NCBI RefSeq assembly: GCF_900102185.1
Contig: NZ_LT629690.1
Location: 2,294,001-2,358,000, forward strand
Reading direction: 5' to 3'
DNA: 64,000 nt
DNA from: Terriglobus roseus
Lineage (GTDB): Bacteria > Acidobacteriota > Terriglobia > Terriglobales > Acidobacteriaceae
Position numbers and translations under genes: made by a program. The notes under the pieces were generated by a model. The model did not search any database, was not told the DNA's origin, and was given only the letters and a program-made list of their open reading frames with translations. Below, piece by piece: positions 54,920 to 63,290 of this stretch; within the stretch, counting starts at the first letter, position 1; every line of letters begins with the position of its first letter.

Positions 54920-56068
54920 CTAAACGAGTTCCGCAACCACCGGCGCAGACTCTGGCTTCAGAGTGCTGACCGCCTGCTTGATTGCGCTCACAACGCGATC
55001 CACTTCGTCATCGCGCAGTTCCGGATAGATGGGCAACGAGAGAACTTCGCGCGCGGCACGTTCTGCCTCAGGCAACGATCCTTCTTCATAGCCAAGCTCT
55101 GCGTACATCGGCTGACGGTGCAGCGGAATCGGATAGTGAACAGCCGACTCAATGCCCTGCTCCTTCAGCAGCTGCTGCAGCGCATCACGCTGCGGAACGC
55201 GGATCGTGTACTGATGGAAAACGTGCGTACGCCCAGGAGCGGCCTGCGGCAGAACAATCTCTTCCACATCGGCCAAACCTTCGCTGTAACGTGCTGCACG
55301 CTCAGCGCGCTTCGTGTTCCACGTATCCAGGTGAGGCAGCTTCACGCGCAACAGCGCGGCCTGCAGCTCGTCCAGGCGGCTGTTCCATCCCAGGAATTCG
55401 CTGCGATACTTCTTGGCGCTGCCGTGTGCGCGAGCCATGCGGAGATACTGAGCCTTTTCCGCATCACGCGTAACGATCATGCCGCCATCGCCGTAAGCGC
55501 CGAGGTTCTTGCTCGGGAAGAACGAGATGCAGCCATAATCGCCGAAAGAGCAGACCGGAGCGCCGTCATAACGCGCACCCAGAGCCTGAGCCGTATCACC
55601 GATAAGCGCCAAACCAAACTTTGTGGCGAATGCACTGATCGCCGTGATGTCCGCAGCCTGACCATACAGATGAACAGCAATCACCGCCTTGGTTGCCGGC
55701 GTTACCAGGGACTCAAGCAGCTCCGGATTCATCGTGTACGTGATCGGATCAATGTCGGCAAATACCGGGGTTGCTCCCAGCAGGCTCACCGTGTCCGAAG
55801 TCGCCACGAAGGTAAACGCCGGAACAATAACCTCATCGCCAGGGCCAACGCCTGCAGCCTTGAGCGAGAGCAGAAGCGCATCGGTTCCCGACGCAACACC
55901 CACTGCATAGCCCACGTTGCAGTACTCGGCCATTTCCTTTTCCAGAGCAGCAACCTCCGGACCAAGAATGAAGTGCTGATGCTGCAGCACACTCTCTATC
56001 GCCTTACCGATTCCATCGCGCAGCGAATCGTATTGCCTCTGCAGATTCAGCATCCGTACCGTTTCCAT
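54920..56068 (-). CDS. DegT/DnrJ/EryC1/StrS sugar aminotransferase (WbpE-like)
   Basis: A 382-residue PLP enzyme. GTDALLLSLKAAGVGPGDEVIVPAFTF, GDTAQALGA and the Schiff-base Lys in SFFPSKNLGAYGDGG are clear. It transfers an amino group to a keto-nucleotide sugar; the WbpE role (C3 amination of the 3-keto-uronate) fits the other enzymes here. GTG/ATG choices exist up to 56143, but ATG 56068 has GGGGGA upstream and begins METVRMLNLQRQY, as in relatives. It leads the phosphoglycosyltransferase operon. Confidence 0.87.
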   Translation of the reverse strand: METVRMLNLQRQYDSLRDGIGKAIESVLQHQHFILGPEVAALEKEMAEYCNVGYAVGVASGTDALLLSLKAAGVGPGDEVIVPAFTFVATSDTVSLLGATPVFADIDPITYTMNPELLESLVTPATKAVIAVHLYGQAADITAISAFATKFGLALIGDTAQALGARYDGAPVCSFGDYGCISFFPSKNLGAYGDGGMIVTRDAEKAQYLRMARAHGSAKKYRSEFLGWNSRLDELQAALLRVKLPHLDTWNTKRAERAARYSEGLADVEEIVLPQAAPGRTHVFHQYTIRVPQRDALQQLLKEQGIESAVHYPIPLHRQPMYAELGYEEGSLPEAERAAREVLSLPIYPELRDDEVDRVVSAIKQAVSTLKPESAPVVAELV

Positions 56069-56425
56069 TCCTGTCCCCCATTCGTAGGTGTAGATCACCT
56101 TGCTCCCATGCTGTTGCACGTCGGCGGCCAGATCAGGAATCACGCAGATGGGCGGGTTTTCGCCGAAATTCAGGCAGATACGGCCTTTGCAACGCCCTGC
56201 CGGGAGCGATCACACAATGCAAGGGTTTGCATACTTTTCGCGCGCATCGGCAGTCGACTTCAGCGGTTACGCAACCTCCCTGGAAGCCATGATCCGGCGC
56301 TTTCCTGCAATTCATTGGGACTTTACATGCAGATGCGCCGTGTCTCCCCCTGTTTCTCCAATGGCATGGCAAATGCAATTGCGTTAGTGCGAACCAGTCA
56401 ACACACGCTTAAGGAGTGCATGAGG
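56069..56425. other. Divergent intergenic region with EPS promoters
   Basis: About 357 bases between the minus-strand aminotransferase and the plus-strand epimerase. Apart from the sigma-54 candidate at 56362-56377 I see no gene; open frames crossing it have no ribosome sites. A weaker GG-N10-GC match facing left lies at 56115-56130. Confidence 0.6.
56362..56377 (+). promoter_or_regulatory. Candidate sigma-54 promoter for epimerase and glmS
   Basis: TGGCATGGCAAATGCA has GG and GC 12 apart and matches 10 of 12 consensus positions. The start would be near 56388, 38 nt before the ATG at 56426, with AAGGAG as ribosome site at 56411-56416. Confidence 0.55.
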
Positions 56426-57409
56426 ATGGCACGTTATCTAATTACGGGAGTCGCCGGTTTTATCGGTTCCTCTCTTGCCCACCACGTGTTGCAGCAAGGC
56501 CATGAAGTTATTGGCATCGACAATCTAGTGGGCGGCGATGTCCATAATCTGGATGACATCATTCGAGACATCGACTTCCGCGTGATAGACATCAACGAGA
56601 CGCTTCGGCTGCGCGAGTGCTGCCGCGGTGTCGATTATGTTCTCCACCAGGCCGCCTTGGCATCTGTGCCACGGTCCATCCGCGAGCCTCAGGTTACGCA
56701 CGTGGCCAACGTCGACGGAACGCTCAGCGTCCTGATCGCCGCGCGCGATGCCGGCGTAAAGCGTGTTGTCTATGCTGCATCCTCTTCCGCATATGGCGAT
56801 AAGTCCTCTCACCCAAAGAATGAAGACATGATCCCCTCGCCTCTCTCGCCGTACGCGGCGCAGAAACTGGCGGGTGAGTATTACGTCAAGAGCTTCTGGC
56901 ACGTCTACGGACTGGAAGGCGTCTGCCTCCGCTATTTCAACGTCTTCGGACCCCGTCAGGGTTCTGACTCGCCTTACTCGGGCGTCATCGCGAAGTTCGC
57001 CTCTGAAATTCTGAAGGGCAACACTCCGCTGATCTTCGGCGACGGCAACCAGAGCCGCGACTTCACCTATATCGACAACGTCGTATCGGCCAACATGCTG
57101 GCATGCATGGCCCCAGCACAGGACGTTTCAGGACGTGTCTTCAATGTAGGCACTGGCCAGAGCCACTCCTTGAATCAGACGTATGAGCTGATGGCACACT
57201 ATCTCTCCTTCAAGAAGGCGCCGCTCTACACGGCACCGCGCCTGGGCGATGTGCTGCACTCTGAGGCGGATCTGACGCTGTCGCGCAAGACGCTCGGATA
57301 CGAGCCGCTGCACAGCTTCAAGGACGGCCTTGCCAAGACAGTGGGATGGTTCCTGGAGCAGGAAGCCTCCGCAATTACAAAGTCCACCCAGTATCGAATG
57401 GTGGGCTAA
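56426..57409 (+). CDS. UDP-GlcNAc 4-epimerase, WbpP/TviC-like
   Basis: A 327-residue extended SDR enzyme. LITGVAGFIGSSLA, VDYVLHQAALASVPRSIREP, AASSSAYGD and SPYAAQKLAGEYY (YxxxK) closely follow the WbpP/TviC pattern, which interconverts UDP-GlcNAc and UDP-GalNAc, or their uronates. ATG 56426 lies 9 nt after AAGGAG; ATG 56420 is closer than usual. glmS follows after 37 nt, so precursor supply and epimerisation are linked. Confidence 0.85.
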   Translation: MARYLITGVAGFIGSSLAHHVLQQGHEVIGIDNLVGGDVHNLDDIIRDIDFRVIDINETLRLRECCRGVDYVLHQAALASVPRSIREPQVTHVANVDGTLSVLIAARDAGVKRVVYAASSSAYGDKSSHPKNEDMIPSPLSPYAAQKLAGEYYVKSFWHVYGLEGVCLRYFNVFGPRQGSDSPYSGVIAKFASEILKGNTPLIFGDGNQSRDFTYIDNVVSANMLACMAPAQDVSGRVFNVGTGQSHSLNQTYELMAHYLSFKKAPLYTAPRLGDVLHSEADLTLSRKTLGYEPLHSFKDGLAKTVGWFLEQEASAITKSTQYRMVG

Positions 57410-57446
57410 CCCCGCAGTAAATTCATCAACGAAAGGCATACCAGCT

Positions 57447-59330
57447 ATGTGCGGAATCGTGGGTTACATCGGTACCAAACCAGTAGTTCCAGTCATCCTG
57501 AATGGACTGAAGCGGCTGGAATATCGCGGTTACGACTCGGCTGGCATCGCGCTGGGTGGAGGGGAGAGTGGACTCTCCATCCGGCGCGCTTCGGGCAAGC
57601 TTCGCAACCTCGAAGCTCTGCTTGCAGATGATCCTCTACGTGGTGATTACGGCATCGGTCACACGCGCTGGGCAACGCATGGCCGTCCGTCTGAGACCAA
57701 TGCGCACCCGCATCGTGACTGCTCAGGCTCGCTCGTCGTGGTCCACAACGGGATCATTGAGAACTACCGTGCGCTGAAAGAAGAACTCTCCGCACAGGGC
57801 CATGTCTTCCTGACCGAGACTGACACCGAGATCATCGCTCATCTCATCGAAGAGGAAAACACCGTTGCGCGTTGCAACGAGGATATTGATATCCCGTTGG
57901 AAGAAGCCGTGCGCCGTGCAGTGCTCAAACTCACAGGTGCATTCGCCATCGGCGTCATCTCGCATGAAGACCCGGGCAAGCTGGTCGCAGCGCGCAGCGG
58001 ACCTCCCGCCATCGTCGGCTTTGGCGATAACGAATACTTCCTCGCCTCTGACGTTCCGGGTATCCTGCATTACACCCGCGAGATCGTCTTCCTTCAGGAC
58101 GGTGACCTTGCCGTTCTGACAAAGTCCGGCGTCCGCTTCTCCAACTTCGAAGGAAAGCCCATCGTCCGATCGCCGCAGCATATCTCGTGGGATCCGGCAC
58201 AGGCAGAAAAGAACGGCTACGCACACTTCATGCTCAAAGAGATTTACGAGCAGCCCCGTGCCGTGCGTGACACGCTTGCAGGTCGACTCTGCAATGCATC
58301 CGGTGTCATTGAACTGCCTGAGATCAACGTAAGCCCCGAGACATTCCAATCGGCACAGCGAGTCCTTATCGCATCCTGCGGCACCAGCTGGCATGCAGGT
58401 CTTGCTGCAAAGTTCCTTTTGGAACGCATGGCCCGCATCCCCGTGGAAGTGGATTACGCCAGCGAATTCCGGTATCGCGATCCGCTCGTAAGCGGCAGCG
58501 ACATCGGTTTGCTCATCAGCCAGTCCGGTGAAACCGCAGACACGCTCGCCGCACAGGCAGAGATGATTGCAAAAGGCTCGCAGACCGTAGCTATCTGCAA
58601 CGTAGTCGGAGCTGCGCTTACTCGCAAGGCCGTCGGCACCATCACGACCAATGCGGGGCCGGAAATTGGCGTGGCCAGCACCAAGGCATTCACCGCACAA
58701 CTGGCTGCATTGCTCGCATTCAGCTTGTACGCAGCGCAGAGCCGCGGAACCATGACTCCCGAAGAGATCCAGGCACTGTCGCAAGACCTGCTGAAGCTTC
58801 CGGCACTCATGGAGACCGCACTCCGTTCCTGCCAGCCCGTTTGCGAATCTCTTGCAGAGATCTTTGCGAACGCAAGCGACTTCCTCTTCCTGGGACGTGG
58901 CATCCACTACCCCATCGCTCTGGAAGGCGCGTTAAAACTGAAGGAAATCAGCTACGTTCACGCAGAAGGCTATCCCGCAGGCGAGATGAAGCACGGACCC
59001 AACGCGCTTGTCGATGAGACACTGCCCGTCGTCTGCGTAGCCACCAAAGACATTCACGATCCCACCAGCGTACTGAAGTACGAAAAGACCCTAAGCAACA
59101 TTCAAGAGGTCACTGCACGCGGTGGACGTGTGATCGCGATCGCTGTGGAGGGCGATAACGAGATCGCGAAGCTGGTCGAGCACACCATCTATGTGCCGCA
59201 GGCTCGCGAAGTACTACTGCCGCTGATTGAAGTAATTCCGCTGCAACTGCTCGCTTACCACATCGCGGTAAAGCGCGGTTGCGACGTAGATCAACCAAGG
59301 AACCTCGCAAAGAGCGTCACGGTTGAATAA
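57447..59330 (+). CDS. glmS: Glutamine-fructose-6-phosphate aminotransferase
   Basis: A 627-residue enzyme that makes glucosamine-6-phosphate, the first step to UDP-GlcNAc. Start MCGIVGYIG exposes the nucleophile Cys2; GHTRWATHG and HNGIIENY complete the glutaminase site. Two SIS domains follow (SCGTSWHAG, SQSGETADT, FLGRGIHYPIALEGALKLKEISY), and the C-terminus ends DQPRNLAKSVTVE. No glmS ribozyme is evident in the 37-nt gap upstream. A strong terminator follows. Confidence 0.96.
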   Translation: MCGIVGYIGTKPVVPVILNGLKRLEYRGYDSAGIALGGGESGLSIRRASGKLRNLEALLADDPLRGDYGIGHTRWATHGRPSETNAHPHRDCSGSLVVVHNGIIENYRALKEELSAQGHVFLTETDTEIIAHLIEEENTVARCNEDIDIPLEEAVRRAVLKLTGAFAIGVISHEDPGKLVAARSGPPAIVGFGDNEYFLASDVPGILHYTREIVFLQDGDLAVLTKSGVRFSNFEGKPIVRSPQHISWDPAQAEKNGYAHFMLKEIYEQPRAVRDTLAGRLCNASGVIELPEINVSPETFQSAQRVLIASCGTSWHAGLAAKFLLERMARIPVEVDYASEFRYRDPLVSGSDIGLLISQSGETADTLAAQAEMIAKGSQTVAICNVVGAALTRKAVGTITTNAGPEIGVASTKAFTAQLAALLAFSLYAAQSRGTMTPEEIQALSQDLLKLPALMETALRSCQPVCESLAEIFANASDFLFLGRGIHYPIALEGALKLKEISYVHAEGYPAGEMKHGPNALVDETLPVVCVATKDIHDPTSVLKYEKTLSNIQEVTARGGRVIAIAVEGDNEIAKLVEHTIYVPQAREVLLPLIEVIPLQLLAYHIAVKRGCDVDQPRNLAKSVTVE

Positions 59331-59341
59331 GTTCACCGCGC

Positions 59342-59386
59342 GTGGGGAGTGCAGCGTGCAACAACGCTGCACTCCCCACATTTTTT
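59342..59386 (+). terminator. Intrinsic terminator of glmS
   Basis: A 16-bp perfect stem (59342-59357 with 59364-59379, GTGGGGAGTGCAGCGT arm) and a 6-nt loop, then A and six T. It lies 11 nt after the stop. Confidence 0.95.
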
Positions 59387-59483
59387 GTGCGCGGATTCAG
59401 ATGCATCGAACGACACACAAAGAATGATCCGCACAAAGTAGAGATCGTGGATCACGCGGCAAAGCATTCAGCGAAACACAAAA

Positions 59484-59511
59484 GAGCGGCATGTCATCTG
59501 ACATGCCGCTC
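59484..59511 (-). terminator. Intrinsic terminator of the TonB-dependent receptor gene
   Basis: A 13-bp perfect stem GAGCGGCATGTCA (59484-59496)/TGACATGCCGCTC (59499-59511). On the minus strand it is followed by TTTTGTGTTT, 23 nt past the receptor stop. Confidence 0.88.
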
Positions 59512-59534
59512 CTGTTTGTACGGGCAAGTAGGTT

Positions 59535-62500
59535 TTAGAACAGAATTCGACCACCCACCTGAATGATGCGGTTATCACCACCCGTTCCGGTTACCTTGCC
59601 AAAGTTCGCGTTGTTCATGGTAGCCGTTGGAGTGCCAAGGTTGGTCAGGTTAAACACGTTGCGGAACTCACCGCGCAGCTGAAAGCGCAGCTCGTGATAG
59701 ATGCTGAAGTCGCGGAACAGCGATGCATCCACGTTCCGATACCCCGGTGCATCAAGCGTGTACGGACGCGTATTGCCAAGCAGATTCAACGGCCCAAGTC
59801 CTGGGCAGCCACTGGTACCGGTGATGCAATACGCACTCGTATCAAACCACTGGTTCATCGCGGTCACACGCGATCCATTGTTTGGCAACACACGCTCAAC
59901 CTTGCCCGGAACCACGCTGGGACGGTTATTTCCGTTGCCCGAGTTGTAGTTATCCGTGCCCGTGGTCACAGTAAATGGCTGGCCGCTATTCGCCGTCCAG
60001 ATGGCGGTAATCTTCCATCCATTCAGTGCATTCCGAACGAAGAAGTTATAGCTGCTGAAGTAATCCGGCTCCCACACAAACGACGCCGTCATCATATGGC
60101 GACGATCCTGATCCGAACGCTGCCGATACTCTAGCTGCGGATAGTTCGCGTCCAGAAACACGCCATTCGTACTTCCCGTGCTGTCCAGGAAGTTCGACTG
60201 CAGCGTCTTGCTCCACGAGTAGTAACCGCGAGCACTGATGTGCTTTACGATTCGCTGCTCGACCGATACCTGCAAACCGTTGTAATTCGAGTTCTGATTC
60301 GAACGGATGATCCACACATTGCTGTAGATCGGGTTCGCCGCAGAAGCTCCATACATGGCATTTAGAGGACGGCGGTTATTCACTGTTCCACTGGTATTGG
60401 CATAAGCGCATGTAAGTGCCGTATTCGTGCAGCTTGCACCACTACCACCCGTCGAATTGATATTGAACACCGGCCCGTTAATGTCGTTGTAGATGGGCGA
60501 CTTGCGGTTATACGAACCCACAAAGTTGATCGACACCGCAGTGTTGCGCAGCAACTGGTGCTGCACGCCGAAGTTCACCTGCATGGCATACGGCCAGCGG
60601 AAGTTCGGATCGAACGCCACCACCTGGTTCAGTGGCAGGAACGTAGCCGTCTTGGTCGCGTAATTGAACACCAGGCCCGGATATGGATTCGTGCCTGACG
60701 GGAATTCTGTCGGATCGTTCTGATACGGATGCGTCAGCGAATTCACCTTCGCATAGCCGCTGTTACGCACGGCATACGGAGCATAGTTCGATGGATACTC
60801 CCACATGTTGCCGGAGATACCGCCGAAGAACAGACCCGCCGCTCCATGGAAAACCGTCTTGCCGTTGCCCATCGGATCGTAGGCAAATCCAACACGCGGC
60901 GACACATGGTTCATCGGCGAGAACACGCCGCCCTTCGGCACTCCCGGATCGCCTGGGAACAACATGCCAACAGGAGCAAGGTTCGATCCTGGTTTGCCCA
61001 GAATGCTCGCATTAAATGCATGCGACTGCACTCCAGGCGTGAAGTTCGTCTGCATCCTCTGCGGATCGGTCGGTGCCTGCTGGAAGTCATACCGGACGCC
61101 AAGGTTCAATGTCAGGTTCGGAAGGATCTTCCAGTCATCCTGCGCAAACAAACCGTAGCTATACCAGCTGGCGTTCGCATACAGTGGGGTGTCTTGGCCC
61201 ATGCTTGCTGGGATACCCGCCATGAAATCAGACGTTGCATTGCCCGTCCGTTGGCCAATAGCCGTGCTGAAAGTGAAGGTTCCGTAGTTATTCAACAATG
61301 TCTGTTGGAAGTCCTTCTCCAGCCCCGCTTCACCACCCAGATAGAGTGAGTGCTTGCCAAGCGTTGTGCTGAATACATCACGAAGGCCATACACATTCGC
61401 GCCAGCCTTAGGTCCGGTAATAGCTTGTGCAAGAGTAAAGGGCATCACACCCCCTACCGAGATATTCGGGCGAGACGGTGTTCCCACTACGCCCAGGTCG
61501 GAGCCGAAGGCGGCCAGCGTGGAGGCGGGATTTGCTGTACGGCCACCGTACTGTCTTGTGTATGTAACCCAGAACTGATTGATTGATCGATTGCTGATCG
61601 TCCACGTATCCGCAATGCTGGCATTCTGCTGTTTGTTCTTATAGTCCGAATAGGTCCACTGCTGCGTGAAGGAATTATTATTCGTAGCGCCAGAGGTTAC
61701 ATTGGGCGAGATACGAACTCTGTAGTTCAGCAGAAAGTAAGAAAGTGTAAGGCGATGTGATTTAGATATTTGGTGGTCTGTCTTGCCAAGGTATTCCTCA
61801 TTCTGCTCAGGAAGAGGAGCACGTGTCCTGTAAATATATGGCGTATCACCAAACGCAGCGGGCTGTCTGGGACCAAGATTCGCCTTGAGCCACTTCACAA
61901 TATTGACAGCGGTGGGATCGACAGCTGGCAGCCTATTGCCCGCGTAGGGCGTCGAAGTCGTCGATGCGGCACCAGTCGTAGGCGAATAAATCGTCGGACG
62001 GCATACAAGGAAGTGAACTGCAGTATTCGCGGCAGTGGTTGGGTTAGACGTGCAGCTTGCCTGCTCCCCTGACGTGGGCAGGTTTTCGGAGAAGTCGCCG
62101 GCCATTTGGGCATCGCTTGGCAATGCACCCATAAAGTTTCCGCTCTGGATAAAGCGGAATCCGCCAAAGCTCGCAAAGAAGAAATCCTTATCCTTACGAA
62201 TGGGTCCGCCGAGCGTAGCGCCGAAACGATGCTGGTTATATGCATTTTTTACGCTTGAGTTATGCGCGTTCGCATTGAAGTTACGATCGCGGAAGAATTC
62301 GAATACGGAGCCATGGAACTTGTTCGTACCACTCTTGGTCACGATGCTGACCACGGCTGAAGAATAACGACCCAACTGCGCGCTGTAGTTATTGGTGACC
62401 ACATTGAACTGGTTCACCGCATCTGGATTCGGCACTTGGTTACCGGTATTACGCAGGCCCGTCATATTCAACGTGCCATCCAGGTAATACGAAGTCTGAC

Positions 62501-63071
62501 CCACAATGCTATCCGGCGCGCCGTTCACAATCACGTGCAGTTCCTGGTAGCCCAGGTTGTTCACCGTCTGCACGTTCTGAACACCCGGCACCAACTGCAG
62601 CAGACGAGTCACATCACGGTTGACCAGCGGAAGGTTATCAATCTCGCGATTCTCCACCGTGTTTCCCAGCGTAGAGTTCGCCAGATTCACAAGCGGTGTG
62701 TCCGCTGTCACTTCCACTGTCTCTGCGCCGCCGCCCGCCGTAACGGTCAGCTTCAGTTCAGCAGACTCAAGCACGCTCAGGGTTACGCCAGTCTGTTCCA
62801 GCGTCTTGAAACCTGGAGCATTGACGACAACCTTGTACGAACCTACCGGAAGGAATTCCTGGCGGTAGCTACCGTCGGCCTTCGTCTGAAAGGTACGTGT
62901 AAAGTTCGTCTGTGTATTCGTCAGCGTGATCGACGCATTAGGAACAACGGCGCCGTCCGCATCCACCACCGTACCGGAAAGAGTCGCGGTACTGAGCTGG
63001 GCAGAAGCAGACAGCGTGCATGCCAATGACAGCACACATGCAGCAATTGGGATTCGTGACCGATTCGTCAT
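59535..63071 (-). CDS. TonB-dependent receptor, Oar-like, with carboxypeptidase-regulatory domain
   Basis: 1,178 residues. Sec signal peptide (IPIAACVLSLACTLSASAQ), then a CarboxypepD_reg domain (about 27-110, TLSGTVVDADGAVVPNASITL), a plug (VEVTADTPLVNLANSTLGNTVENREIDNLPL, about 125-240) and a long barrel ending in VGGRILF with the usual terminal Phe. Such acidobacterial receptors import carbohydrates or oligomers; the ligand is unknown. ATG 63071 has GGAGGA 9 nt upstream; an ATG at 63104 would lie before that ribosome site. LacI-type palindromes upstream suggest sugar control. Confidence 0.9.
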   Translation of the reverse strand: MTNRSRIPIAACVLSLACTLSASAQLSTATLSGTVVDADGAVVPNASITLTNTQTNFTRTFQTKADGSYRQEFLPVGSYKVVVNAPGFKTLEQTGVTLSVLESAELKLTVTAGGGAETVEVTADTPLVNLANSTLGNTVENREIDNLPLVNRDVTRLLQLVPGVQNVQTVNNLGYQELHVIVNGAPDSIVGQTSYYLDGTLNMTGLRNTGNQVPNPDAVNQFNVVTNNYSAQLGRYSSAVVSIVTKSGTNKFHGSVFEFFRDRNFNANAHNSSVKNAYNQHRFGATLGGPIRKDKDFFFASFGGFRFIQSGNFMGALPSDAQMAGDFSENLPTSGEQASCTSNPTTAANTAVHFLVCRPTIYSPTTGAASTTSTPYAGNRLPAVDPTAVNIVKWLKANLGPRQPAAFGDTPYIYRTRAPLPEQNEEYLGKTDHQISKSHRLTLSYFLLNYRVRISPNVTSGATNNNSFTQQWTYSDYKNKQQNASIADTWTISNRSINQFWVTYTRQYGGRTANPASTLAAFGSDLGVVGTPSRPNISVGGVMPFTLAQAITGPKAGANVYGLRDVFSTTLGKHSLYLGGEAGLEKDFQQTLLNNYGTFTFSTAIGQRTGNATSDFMAGIPASMGQDTPLYANASWYSYGLFAQDDWKILPNLTLNLGVRYDFQQAPTDPQRMQTNFTPGVQSHAFNASILGKPGSNLAPVGMLFPGDPGVPKGGVFSPMNHVSPRVGFAYDPMGNGKTVFHGAAGLFFGGISGNMWEYPSNYAPYAVRNSGYAKVNSLTHPYQNDPTEFPSGTNPYPGLVFNYATKTATFLPLNQVVAFDPNFRWPYAMQVNFGVQHQLLRNTAVSINFVGSYNRKSPIYNDINGPVFNINSTGGSGASCTNTALTCAYANTSGTVNNRRPLNAMYGASAANPIYSNVWIIRSNQNSNYNGLQVSVEQRIVKHISARGYYSWSKTLQSNFLDSTGSTNGVFLDANYPQLEYRQRSDQDRRHMMTASFVWEPDYFSSYNFFVRNALNGWKITAIWTANSGQPFTVTTGTDNYNSGNGNNRPSVVPGKVERVLPNNGSRVTAMNQWFDTSAYCITGTSGCPGLGPLNLLGNTRPYTLDAPGYRNVDASLFRDFSIYHELRFQLRGEFRNVFNLTNLGTPTATMNNANFGKVTGTGGDNRIIQVGGRILF

Positions 63072-63086
63072 CTGGGTATTTCCTCC

Positions 63087-63134
63087 GGAAGCGCTTCCCA
63101 TCACGAAAGCGATTCCGAATTCGGAACCGTTTCC
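63087..63134. promoter_or_regulatory. Cluster of LacI-type palindromes near the receptor start
   Basis: GGAAGCGCTTCC (63087-63098), TTCCGAATTCGGAA (63113-63126) and GGAACCGTTTCC (63123-63134) share GAA/TTC half-sites, and the first and third have the core GAA-N-CG-N-TTC common for LacI-family operators. The last two overlap, so they may compete or be bound in turn. The nearest lies 16 nt upstream of the receptor ATG, where bound protein would block transcription. Confidence 0.6.
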
Positions 63135-63242
63135 ATTCGCGATGGTTGGACCACGGAATATAAACAGATTTTCGAAAAGCTTTGCAACAGGTTATGTGCG
63201 GAAATCTGTCACTTTGTCGCTATTTGCGGCGAAAAGGTCCAC

Positions 63243-63290
63243 TGAAACGTTTCAGCATCGGTGAGACCTGTCCTACACGTTTCGGAAACG
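63243..63290. promoter_or_regulatory. Upstream LacI/Cra-type operators
   Basis: TGAAACGTTTCA (63243-63254) is a perfect palindrome of the classic LacI-family form, and CGTTTCGGAAACG (63278-63290) is a 13-base palindrome ending next to the transglycosylase stop. With the cluster at 63087 they give distal and proximal sites about 150 bases apart. The second palindrome has no T-tract, so it is not an obvious terminator. Confidence 0.55.

Noticed and set aside
56115-56130. Minus-strand GG-N10-GC match before the aminotransferase gene
   Set aside because: Only moderate similarity in both elements; such matches occur often by chance.
55118-56425. Long plus-strand extension upstream of the WbpP-like epimerase
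   Set aside because: It is the antisense of the aminotransferase gene, has no domain and no ribosome site; the epimerase fold starts at 56426.
57410-57446. glmS ribozyme upstream of glmS
   Set aside because: Only 37 nt separate the genes, far less than the ribozyme needs, and no core motif is seen.
57723-58907. 394-codon minus-strand frame within glmS
   Set aside because: Antisense shadow with a Cys-rich random composition; glmS is certain.
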